A stretch of 64,000 bases of DNA from Paeniglutamicibacter sulfureus (lineage in GTDB: Bacteria; Actinomycetota; Actinomycetes; Actinomycetales; Micrococcaceae). Position numbers and translations under genes: made by a program. Of this stretch, positions 8,004 through 15,326 are shown one piece after another. Each line of letters begins with the position of its first letter. The first letter of the stretch is position 1. Below the pieces are notes generated by a model. The model saw only the letters and a program-made list of their open reading frames with translations. It did not search any database and was not told the origin of the DNA. Location of the stretch: the NCBI RefSeq assembly GCF_030512175.1, contig NZ_JAULBL010000002.1:1176149-1240148 (forward strand), given 5' to 3'.

Positions 8004-9326
8004 CTAGTGCTTGAAGCCGGGCAGGTCGACGCTGAGGCGGGGCGCGATGACCCCGGCCACTGCGGTGAACAGGGAGAGGAAGATGAGCATGGCTGCGGCC
8101 GGCCACCAGTGGTTTGACGCGGCTGCGACCAAGGCGGTGGCGGCCAGCGGGATGAACCCGGAGATCATGCCGGCGGTATTCTGCGCGAAGCCGACGCCGG
8201 TGTAGCGGGTCTTGGCCGGGAACAGGCCGGTGAGCACCGTGCCGGAGGCGGCGTACGGCAGCGACAGGGCCGCGACCGCGAGGGTCATGCCGGCAATCAC
8301 CAGCACGTCGCTGCCCGATTCGATGAGCAGGAAAGCGGGCCATGCGATGATGGCAGAGAAGATGCCGCCGTAGGTGATGACCTTGGAGGAGCCGAAGCGC
8401 TCGCCGAGGCGGCCGCCGATGATCAGCACCGGGATTTCAACGACCGCGGCAATGATGCCGCCGGCCAGCATCAGCGAGGGCTTGTAGTCCAGCACGTTCA
8501 CGCCGTACCAGACCACGAACGCGGTGACCAGGTAGAAGCCGCCGATGCCGAGCATGCCGGCGGCCATGCCGATGATGATTTGCTTCCAGGATTCCCTCAG
8601 CGTGGTGCGGATCGGGGCCTTTTCGGTCTCGCCCTTCTCCATGAGTTCCTTGAAGACCGGGGACTCGTCGAGGCGGCTGCGGATGTACAGGGCAACCAGC
8701 AGCATCGGGATCGCTGCAAGGAACGGCACGCGCCAGCCCCAGGCGTCAAAGCTTTCCTGCGAGAAGAACACAGTCATCAGGAAGAAGCCGCCGGAGGAGA
8801 GGATGGTGCCGATCGGGGAGCCGATCTGCGGCAATGCGGCATAGCGGGCACGTCGGTGCAGCGGCGCGTTTTCCACCACGATGGTCATGGCGCCGGACCA
8901 CTCGCCGCCGACGAACAGGCCCTGCATGATGCGCAGGAGCACCAGGAGGATCGGGGCGGCGATGCCGATGGCGGCGTAGGTCGGCAGCAGGCCGATCAGG
9001 CCGGTGATCACGCCAATGCCGACGATGGTGACCATGAGCGTCTTGCGGCGCCCGATCTTGTCTCCCATCACGCCGAAAATCATGCCGCCGATGGGCCGGG
9101 CCACGAGCCCGACGCCGAAGGTGGCGAAGGCTGCCATGGCGGCCGCGGTGGCGTTCTGGCTGGCGAAGAACTGGACGTTGAAGACCAGCGCCGCTGCGGC
9201 GCTGAAGAGGAAGAAGTCGTACCACTCCATGGCCGTGCCAATGAGGGCGCCGATGGCAACCTTGGTGGCCTCCTTGTCGGAGATCTGCCGTGTTGCACCG
9301 GCTTCGAGTGTTCCAGTGTGGGTCAT
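8004..9326 (-). CDS. MHS-family MFS transporter
   Basis: A 440-residue, 12-TM major facilitator of the metabolite:H+ symporter (MHS; ShiA/ProP/KgtP-like) family. It has the family opening (AIGALIGTAMEWYDFFLFSA), the loop 2-3 motif GVMGDKIGRRKTLM and the central RSRLDESPVFKEL segment. It is the first gene of the minus-strand catabolic operon, about 95 bp ahead of the ThDP enzyme, and is divergent from the PucR regulator at 9488. The likely role is uptake of the organic acid or amide that the three downstream enzymes degrade. The ATG at 9326 was chosen because the family-typical cytoplasmic N-terminus starts here. Confidence 0.85.
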   Translation of the reverse strand: MTHTGTLEAGATRQISDKEATKVAIGALIGTAMEWYDFFLFSAAAALVFNVQFFASQNATAAAMAAFATFGVGLVARPIGGMIFGVMGDKIGRRKTLMVTIVGIGVITGLIGLLPTYAAIGIAAPILLVLLRIMQGLFVGGEWSGAMTIVVENAPLHRRARYAALPQIGSPIGTILSSGGFFLMTVFFSQESFDAWGWRVPFLAAIPMLLVALYIRSRLDESPVFKELMEKGETEKAPIRTTLRESWKQIIIGMAAGMLGIGGFYLVTAFVVWYGVNVLDYKPSLMLAGGIIAAVVEIPVLIIGGRLGERFGSSKVITYGGIFSAIIAWPAFLLIESGSDVLVIAGMTLAVAALSLPYAASGTVLTGLFPAKTRYTGVGFAQNTAGMISGFIPLAATALVAAASNHWWPAAAMLIFLSLFTAVAGVIAPRLSVDLPGFKH

Positions 9327-9446
9327 GGGATTATCTGCCTGAATCTCAAGGGGAGGGCCGCTGCGTCGCTGCTCGCCATCCGATGGTGGGGACCCCACCA
9401 ATCTTGCCAAGGATCGGCGGTGACGTGGCGCACGTTTCACAACGAG

Positions 9447-9468
9447 TTGCACACCACAAACGGTGCAA
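9447..9468. promoter_or_regulatory. Inverted repeat in the MHS operon / pucR-like divergent promoter
   Basis: TTGCAC (9447-9452) and GTGCAA (9463-9468) form a perfect 6-bp inverted repeat with a 10-bp spacer. A CATAATAT -10-like stretch follows immediately on the plus side, 20 bp before the regulator's start codon. Its place between the divergent transporter operon and the PucR gene suits an autoregulatory operator. This is inferred from position and symmetry only. Confidence 0.4.
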
Positions 9469-9487
9469 ATGCACATAATATGGGGGA

Positions 9488-10672
9488 ATGTTAACGCCGG
9501 ATTTCGCAGGAATCACGCCAAACGACCAATCGGATGATGCCGCGCGCTGGACAGCGCTGCTGGAGCGGCTGGACGTCGCGGAACTGACGGAGGAATTCAT
9601 TGAACGCCTCGGTGCCGTTCCCAGCTATGCCGTTTCCCCGCTGCCCGTCAGTGAAATCAGGCGTACGGGAAGCGCTTCCTTCGAGGCACTGCTCCTGGCG
9701 ATGAAGACGGTGGATGATCATCCTGACTACCTTCGCGAACGCGATGCCATCGCCCTGGACGTGGGAGTCTCGCGGGCACGGGCCGGCGTCCCGATCGAGG
9801 CGCTGATGACGGCGATCCGCCTGGACTTCTCGGTGATCTGGGAGGCCATCACTGGCATTGCCGAGCCGGAGGACGCACTGTTGCTGGTCGGGCACACCAC
9901 CCGGGTCTGGGAAGTGGTCGACGGCTACGCCGGGGAGACCCAGCGGGCTTATGTCGCAGAGCTCGCGAGGATCCAGGCGGAGGCAGACAGCGTGCGGCAG
10001 GGATACCTCGCGACGCTGTTCAGCGAGAAGAACCTGACCCCGACCGAACTGGAACGGATAGCAGAGGACCTCGGCCAGGACCTGGCGACGGAATATGTGG
10101 TGGCGGTTGCGTCGTGGGACCACATACCGGCTCTGCGCCTTGCCCTGGCAAATGCGCGGGCCGGCAACCAGGTGTTTACCTATTCAAGGGCGGATGCGCT
10201 GGTGGTGTTCTTCCCGCTGGGGCTACGGGCCGGATCCCGGGCCCAGCGGCTGTCTGCGAGTCTTGAGCGGCTGACCTGCGGGTTGATTGTGGAAGGCTGC
10301 ACCCTGGAACGGGTTCCACATGCGGCGGCGGTCGCCGCATCGTTGGCCAAGCTGCTCGAGCCGGCGGAGCAGGGAGCCATGACTTGGACGCGGGGCTGGG
10401 CGCGCATGGCCAGGCGCGAGCTCGACAGGGCGGGAGCGCCGGGACTCGGCGAGGTGGAGCGGGCCCTGGAAAATTGCGGGACCACCGAACGCCGCCGGCT
10501 GGGAGAAGCAGTGGCCGCCTACCTGGAAACCGGCAGCATCTCGCAGGCCGCGGAACGCTTGTATTGCCACCGCAACACCCTGATGAACCGGCTGAAGCGC
10601 TTTACCGAGCTCACCGGCGTTGACCCGACGATACCGGTCCAGGCGGCGCGGCTGGTGGTGGGTTGGGCCTAG
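9488..10672 (+). CDS. PucR-family transcriptional regulator
   Basis: A 394-residue PucR/CdaR-type regulator. The N-terminal ~150 residues form a RsbRD_N/ligand-sensing-like helical domain (DPDYLRERDAIALDVGVSRARAGVP-like). A GGDEF-related middle part follows. The C-terminal PucR helix-turn-helix lies at ~res 325-390 (EAVAAYLETGSISQAAERL then CHRNTLMNRLKRF). The CHRNT..NRL..F signature is diagnostic of the family. A GGGGGA ribosome-binding site lies just before the ATG at 9488. It is divergent from the MHS-ThDP-amidohydrolase-M20 operon and is its probable controller, since PucR proteins commonly govern purine and other nitrogen-compound catabolism. Confidence 0.85.
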   Translation: MLTPDFAGITPNDQSDDAARWTALLERLDVAELTEEFIERLGAVPSYAVSPLPVSEIRRTGSASFEALLLAMKTVDDHPDYLRERDAIALDVGVSRARAGVPIEALMTAIRLDFSVIWEAITGIAEPEDALLLVGHTTRVWEVVDGYAGETQRAYVAELARIQAEADSVRQGYLATLFSEKNLTPTELERIAEDLGQDLATEYVVAVASWDHIPALRLALANARAGNQVFTYSRADALVVFFPLGLRAGSRAQRLSASLERLTCGLIVEGCTLERVPHAAAVAASLAKLLEPAEQGAMTWTRGWARMARRELDRAGAPGLGEVERALENCGTTERRRLGEAVAAYLETGSISQAAERLYCHRNTLMNRLKRFTELTGVDPTIPVQAARLVVGWA

Positions 10673-10699
10673 ACGGCGGCGGGACGTTAGATTGTGGGC

Positions 10700-11278
10700 A
10701 TGCCACAAGCGACGCCCATCACCGTCTCCATCACCCGGACGGTACTGCCAGAACACCACCGACGCTTCAACGCCTGGGTCCAGGCGGGCCAGGAACTGGC
10801 CCGCGAATGGGACGGCTACCTCGGGTCCGGTTGGATTCGCACCGCGCCGGAATCCAACGAATGGCACGTGCTCTACCGATTCTCCTCCGCCAAGGCCCTG
10901 GCGGCCTGGGATGAGTCCGCGGAGCGGCGCTGGTGGATGGACAGTGCCGCGGAGCTGGTGGAAATCACCAAGGTGGAGCACCGCACGGGGATCGAGGGGT
11001 GGTTCGAGCAGCCCGGGGACACCAAGCTCACCATTCCCGACATCGTGGTGCCCCCGCGGTGGAAACAGGCGGTCAGCATCTTCCTGCCGTTTTTCCCGCT
11101 GAGCCTGCTGTCCAACTTCCTGCTGATGCCGTTGCTGCGGGATTGGCCGCTGATGTTTGCGGTGTTGCTGAACATCTGCATCCTGACCCCGCTGATGACC
11201 TATATCTTCTTGCCGGTGACGACCCGGTTGCTGAGGCCCTGGCTGCACAAGCCTCGCCGTGACAGTCCCCGGAAGTAG
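10700..11278 (+). CDS. ABM-type monooxygenase domain protein with C-terminal membrane helices
   Basis: A 192-residue protein. The first ~105 residues have the antibiotic-biosynthesis-monooxygenase (ABM) fold pattern: ITVSITRTVLPEHHRRFNAW, GYLGSGWIR and EWHVLYRFSSAKALAAW. The C-terminal part has two hydrophobic segments (~res 118-138 and 145-165) with charged ends, so it is membrane-anchored. This arrangement occurs in actinobacterial 'antibiotic biosynthesis monooxygenase' proteins of unknown function. The start is uncertain between GTG at 10694 and ATG at 10700; the ATG was taken. It follows the PucR gene by 27 bp and could be co-transcribed. Confidence 0.65.
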   Translation: MPQATPITVSITRTVLPEHHRRFNAWVQAGQELAREWDGYLGSGWIRTAPESNEWHVLYRFSSAKALAAWDESAERRWWMDSAAELVEITKVEHRTGIEGWFEQPGDTKLTIPDIVVPPRWKQAVSIFLPFFPLSLLSNFLLMPLLRDWPLMFAVLLNICILTPLMTYIFLPVTTRLLRPWLHKPRRDSPRK

Positions 11279-11295
11279 TTCGTAAATAGACGCCA

Positions 11296-11347
11296 GAGGC
11301 CCGTGGGTGCGACCCGGATGGGACAGCATCCACGAGCCCCCGGCCTC
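11296..11347 (-). terminator. Hairpin downstream of ddh
   Basis: GAGGCC plus CGTGGGTGC (11296-11310) pairs with GCATCCACG (11326-11334) and GGCCTC (11342-11347), with a short internal bulge. It lies just after the ddh stop and between convergent genes, so it probably ends transcription from both sides. No U-tract is present. Confidence 0.45.
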
Positions 11348-11359
11348 GGTGATGCGCGG

Positions 11360-12355
11360 TTACAGCAATTCGGCGCGCAACTGCTCCGGCGACTTCGGAG
11401 ACAGCAGGCCCGGCGCCACGTCGAACACTGTCTTCGCACCGGTCTGGCCGGCCTGGTTCATCCTGTGCACGGCGCGGGCGTAGGCCACCAGCACGCTGGA
11501 AGTGAATTCCGGGTTCGACTGCAGGCTCAACGAGTATTCAATGACCTGGGCATGCTCGTCGCTGGTGTTGCCGCTGCGGAAGACGAACCCGCCGTGCGGC
11601 ATCGAGGTGTGCTCGGAGGCCAGTGTGGCGGCATCGATGAAGTTCACCGTGGTGTCGTACTGGTCGAAGTAGTGCTCCATGGTCACGATGGCCGTCCGTA
11701 CGGCCTCGGAGTCGGCGCCGTCTTCGAGCACCACGAAGCACTCGCGCACGTGCTTCTCGCGGGTCTCCAGGCTCGGGCGCTCGCCGGCACGGACCTGGGC
11801 GATCGCCTGGGCGCTGGGAATCGTGTACTGGACGCCGCCGGCGACGCCGGGCACCCGGCGGACGGCATCCGAATGGCCCTGGCTGAGCCCGCGTCCCCAG
11901 AAGGTGTAGGTTTCGCCGTCGGGCAGCAACGCCTCGCCGTAGACCCGGTTGATGGAGAACATGCCCGGATCCCAGCCAGCCGAGATCAGCGCGGTCTTGC
12001 CCGCCGCGGTGGCCGGGGCATCCACCGCGGCGAAGTGTTCGGGGATCTTCGCGTGGGTGTCGAAGCTGTCCACCGTGTTGAACAGGGCGGCCAGCGCAGG
12101 TCCCTGTTCGGGGAGGTCGGACTTGGAACCGCCGCACAGGACCAGCACATCGATGTCCTCGGTGTGCCCTAACAGTTGGTCCATGTGGAAGGCCGGGGCG
12201 CCATCGGGAAGAGAGAGGGCAGCGGGGTCCCGTCGGGTGTAGACGCCCACCAGCTCCATGTCGGGGTTCTTGGCGACCGCCGCCTGCACTCCTCGTCCCA
12301 GGTTTCCATAGCCGGCAATGCCAAGGCGGATTGTTGCTCCCACGAATTTCCTCAC
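11360..12355 (-). CDS. ddh: meso-diaminopimelate D-dehydrogenase
   Basis: A 331-residue protein that closely resembles Corynebacterium-type Ddh, the NADPH-dependent one-step converter of L-tetrahydrodipicolinate, ammonia and NADPH to meso-DAP. Visible features are the N-terminal Rossmann motif (IRLGIAGYGNLGRGV), VLVLCGGSKSDLPEQ, NTVDSFDTHAKIPEH, SAGWDPGMFSINR and WGRGLSQGHSDAVRR, all hallmark stretches of the family. Length matches the usual 320-330 residues. It stands alone between a convergent ABM gene and a long intergenic region. In an organism whose peptidoglycan may contain lysine rather than DAP, it would feed lysine synthesis directly; that chemistry cannot be read here. Confidence 0.9.
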   Translation of the reverse strand: MRKFVGATIRLGIAGYGNLGRGVQAAVAKNPDMELVGVYTRRDPAALSLPDGAPAFHMDQLLGHTEDIDVLVLCGGSKSDLPEQGPALAALFNTVDSFDTHAKIPEHFAAVDAPATAAGKTALISAGWDPGMFSINRVYGEALLPDGETYTFWGRGLSQGHSDAVRRVPGVAGGVQYTIPSAQAIAQVRAGERPSLETREKHVRECFVVLEDGADSEAVRTAIVTMEHYFDQYDTTVNFIDAATLASEHTSMPHGGFVFRSGNTSDEHAQVIEYSLSLQSNPEFTSSVLVAYARAVHRMNQAGQTGAKTVFDVAPGLLSPKSPEQLRAELL

Positions 12356-12483
12356 GTCAAAGTGTTTTTAATATTCCTTCCACGGTAGTGCCTGCGACGC
12401 CGGAACACCTAGACGGTTGCGGTCCGGGCCAGGACGGCGACGCCCGGCGGCCTCGTGCCGCCGATATGGCCTGAAACGGGACA

Positions 12484-12529
12484 GGGCGCGGCCGGTGCGC
12501 CCGCCCCGGGGGATGCGCCGGCCGCGCCC
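12484..12529 (-). terminator. Perfect 12-bp GC-rich hairpin after the heptad-repeat gene
   Basis: GGGCGCGGCCGG (12484-12495) and CCGGCCGCGCCC (12518-12529) are exact inverted repeats with a 22-nt loop. They start 37 nt beyond the minus-strand stop at 12567. The following bases contain only a weak CCCGTTT stretch, so termination without a U-tract is assumed. Confidence 0.55.
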
Positions 12530-12566
12530 GTGGTATTCGCGGCCCGGGGACCACGAAGGGCGGAAA

Positions 12567-14975
12567 CTAGCCGCGCAGGTGCCGGCGGTTCCGCATCATG
12601 ATGAGCGCCGGGATCAGCAGCAAGGCCACCGGGATCAGGAGCAGCAGCGCGCTGGGGCCGCTGCCGATCTTGGATGCCGAAACGGCCCGCGTGCTGGCCT
12701 CCAAGCGCGAGGTGCCGCCGGCCAGCTGGGTCGAACCCTCGGAGAGGGTGGACAGTCCGGCGGCCAGTTGCGAATTGCCGTCGGCGAGCCGGTTGGCACC
12801 GTCATCGAGCTTGGTGGCGCCCGTGGACAAATCACCGGAACCCTTGCGCAACGCCTCCAGGCCCATGCCCAGGGTTTCGCTGCCGCCGGCGAGCTTGGCC
12901 GCCCCGGCGTCAAGCTCCTCGGCGCCGCGGGCGATCTTCGCGTTGCCGGCAGCCAGTTTCGTGGCACCGGCCTCGAGCTTGTCGGCACCGGCTGCCGCGG
13001 AGTCGGCTCCCTGTGCCAGCGCGGGGGTCTTTGACGCCAACTCGGAGGTTCCGGCCTTGAGCGACCCGGTGCCCGCTGCCAACTTGTCGGTGCCGGCAGC
13101 AAGCTTCTTGCCGCCGGCCGCAAGTTCATGGGCGCCAGCGTTGAGCTTGCCGGCTCCGGCATCCAGGGCCGAGGTGCCGTCCGCGAGCTTGCTGCCGCCC
13201 GCAGCCAGGGCGTCCGCCCCGGTCGTGAGCCTGCCGGCTCCGTCCTGGAGGGTGGCGGTGCCCTGGGCCAGCGTGCCGGCCCCGGTGCTGAGTTGGGTGC
13301 TACCGGCGGCCAGAGCGTCGGTGCCCTCGGCCAGCCGGGAGGCCCCGTTGCCCAGGGCGCCGAGTCCGGCCAACAGGCCCTTGGAGGAGTCGTTGAAGCC
13401 GGCGTCCAGCTGTCCGAGCCCCGAGTTCAGGTCCTGCGCCCCGGCATTGAGCGCGGTGGCTCCGGTCTTCAGTGCGCCGATGCCCGCACCCAGGGCCTTG
13501 GACCCCTCACTGAGTTGGCCCAGCCCGCCGTCCAGCCTGGCGGCTCCGGTCTTGACAGCCTGTGCCCCGTCGTTCAGGGCGTCCGTTTGGCCAACGAGGT
13601 CCTTGGTCCCCAGCTTCAGGGAATCCATGCCGTCGGCCAGTTGGCCGCTTCCGGTGGCCAGCTTCTTGGCACCGGCAGAAAGATTGGCGGTACCGTCGTG
13701 CAGCTTCTCCATGCCGGCATTCAGGTCCTGGGAACCGTCATGGAGTGCGTTGATCTGCTCCAGCAACAGGCCCGACGGCACCGCGGGATTCGCCTTCACG
13801 AACGCGGCAAGGTCGCCCAGGCCCTTCGACAGGCGTCCGGAACCGTCCGTCAGTTCGCCCGTTTTTCCGTCGGCGGTGGCCAGCCCCTCGGCCAGGCCCT
13901 TGGCGCCCGTTTCGACACCCACGGAACCCTCCTGGGCGGCCACGATGCCTCCGCGCAGTTTGGGTGCGGCGTCGGCCAGCTTCCGGGTGCCCGCGGCCAG
14001 CTTGGTGCTGCCGTCCGCCAGCTGTCCGGAGCCGTCCTTGAGTGCCGCCACGCCTTCAAGCAGGGCCGGGGCCTTGCTGGCCAGCTCCTCGACACCGCCG
14101 AGCAACTTGTTGCTGCCGGCCGCCAGGGCATCGGACCCCGCGGCAGCACTTGTGGTGCCCGCGGCAAGCTTCTGCGCACCGGCATTTGCCGCCTGCGTAC
14201 CGGCGGCAAGCTTCTGCGCACCGTCGTTGGCCGCGCCGGCTCCCTCCGAGAGATGCTGCGCGCCCACCGAGAGGTCGTGGGCTCCGGTGTTGACCTTGCC
14301 CGTGCCGATGCCGAGCTGGGACATGCCGGCCGAGAGCTGCTGGGAACCATCCCTGAGCGACTGAGCCCCGGTGTCCAGTGCGCCGGTGCCCGCTGCGAGC
14401 GAACCGGCACCGGTGGCCAGCTTGGATGAACCTTCACTGAGTGCGTCTGCACCCACTGTGGCGTCCTTCGCACCCGCGGCCAACTTGCCCGCACCGGCGT
14501 TGAGTTTGCCCGCGGCGGCATCGACCGCATCGGTGCCGGCGGCGATCTTCTTCGCGCCGGCGGACAGTTCAGCTGCCCCGTTGCCGAGCCTGGCCGCGCC
14601 GGCCTCGGCGTCCCCGGCGCCGATCGAAAGCTTGGTCGTCCCTGCGTGCAGGGTGCCCGCACCGTCCGTCAACTTGACTGCGCCGGTGGCTGCCTTTTCC
14701 GCACCCTTGGCAAGTTTCTGTGCGCCCTCGGACAGTGCACCGGTGCCGGCGGCCAGTTCGGCGGCGCCGGCGGCGGCGCCGGAGGACCCGTCGGCCAGCT
14801 TGGCGACTCCGTCGTTGGCCTTGCCCATGCCGTTGTTGAGGTCCGAGGCGCCGCTGGCCACCTGGGATGAGAACATCGCGTAGAACGCCACGAAGGCGAT
14901 CAGGAACAGGCCGAGCAAAACCGTGATGATTGCATGCAGCAGCGTGTGCCGCTTGGCCGCAATATGTGCATTCAA
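12567..14975 (-). CDS. Membrane-anchored YhgE-like heptad-repeat protein
   Basis: An 802-residue, very low-complexity protein. A transmembrane helix lies at ~11-36. It is followed by roughly 100 nearly uninterrupted heptads of the form L-x-x-G-[AST]-x-x (for example LAAGTGA, LSEGAQK, LATGAGS) over residues ~55-755. A second hydrophobic helix (ALLLLIPVALLLIPALIMM) and a basic tail RNRRHLRG close it. Around residue ~385 one non-repeat island (LAAFVKANPAVPSGLLLEQI) breaks the array. The repeat is the 'X-X-X-G' heptad found in YhgE/Pip-type and phage-infection-like proteins, but the large N-terminal Pip domain is absent. The start is TTG at 14975: an AGGAG lies 5 nt upstream and no in-frame ATG precedes the first helix. 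It probably forms a long extracytoplasmic rod; function is unknown. Confidence 0.8.
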   Translation of the reverse strand: MNAHIAAKRHTLLHAIITVLLGLFLIAFVAFYAMFSSQVASGASDLNNGMGKANDGVAKLADGSSGAAAGAAELAAGTGALSEGAQKLAKGAEKAATGAVKLTDGAGTLHAGTTKLSIGAGDAEAGAARLGNGAAELSAGAKKIAAGTDAVDAAAGKLNAGAGKLAAGAKDATVGADALSEGSSKLATGAGSLAAGTGALDTGAQSLRDGSQQLSAGMSQLGIGTGKVNTGAHDLSVGAQHLSEGAGAANDGAQKLAAGTQAANAGAQKLAAGTTSAAAGSDALAAGSNKLLGGVEELASKAPALLEGVAALKDGSGQLADGSTKLAAGTRKLADAAPKLRGGIVAAQEGSVGVETGAKGLAEGLATADGKTGELTDGSGRLSKGLGDLAAFVKANPAVPSGLLLEQINALHDGSQDLNAGMEKLHDGTANLSAGAKKLATGSGQLADGMDSLKLGTKDLVGQTDALNDGAQAVKTGAARLDGGLGQLSEGSKALGAGIGALKTGATALNAGAQDLNSGLGQLDAGFNDSSKGLLAGLGALGNGASRLAEGTDALAAGSTQLSTGAGTLAQGTATLQDGAGRLTTGADALAAGGSKLADGTSALDAGAGKLNAGAHELAAGGKKLAAGTDKLAAGTGSLKAGTSELASKTPALAQGADSAAAGADKLEAGATKLAAGNAKIARGAEELDAGAAKLAGGSETLGMGLEALRKGSGDLSTGATKLDDGANRLADGNSQLAAGLSTLSEGSTQLAGGTSRLEASTRAVSASKIGSGPSALLLLIPVALLLIPALIMMRNRRHLRG

Positions 14976-15149
14976 CTGGACTCCTGGGGGATCGGTGGGG
15001 GTTGGCGGGGAAATGGTGCCGCGGGGATTTCGGGCGCAGAAAGGTACGCCACGATCCGTGGCCCGGTGGAGCAGGAGGGTGCTGCGGCCGATATCCGGCC
15101 GAACCCAAGGTCTATCTGTGATGTGTATTACAAGGGGCTAGGACCATTG

Positions 15150-15209
15150 AACTTACTGATGGGTAGCTTTGCAAGTGTTTTGGGAAAATAACTTACCCGT
15201 GGGTAGGTT
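15150..15209. promoter_or_regulatory. Tandem pair of 20-bp operator-like dyads
   Basis: AACTTACTGATGGGTAGCTT (15150-15169) and AACTTACCCGTGGGTAGGTT (15190-15209) are two copies of one degenerate palindrome (AACTTAC-NNN-TGGGTAGNTT), exactly 40 bp apart. They lie ~175-235 bp upstream of the heptad-repeat gene and ~120-175 bp upstream of the divergent glutamate-synthase-like gene. The copy at 15190 is almost a perfect palindrome (TTACCC-G-TGGGTAG). Symmetry and helical phasing suggest a TetR- or MarR-type dimer bound twice. No such regulator gene is adjacent. Confidence 0.5.
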
Positions 15210-15326
15210 GTGACGTCTTCTGCGCGCCTAGGCTGAGGGGGCGCGAGGCCCGAACCGCTGGTCCCGCAGGCACTTGGCGCCCGGCCATGGGCCCAAAGCC
15301 CGCCGGGAAGTTGTAGGCTCGCACAC

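Noticed and set aside
12598-14364. Long plus-strand open frame opposite the heptad-repeat gene
   Set aside because: It is a Pro/Ala/Ser-rich mirror of the repetitive heptads; the minus strand has a signal-like helix, ribosome-binding site and regular period.
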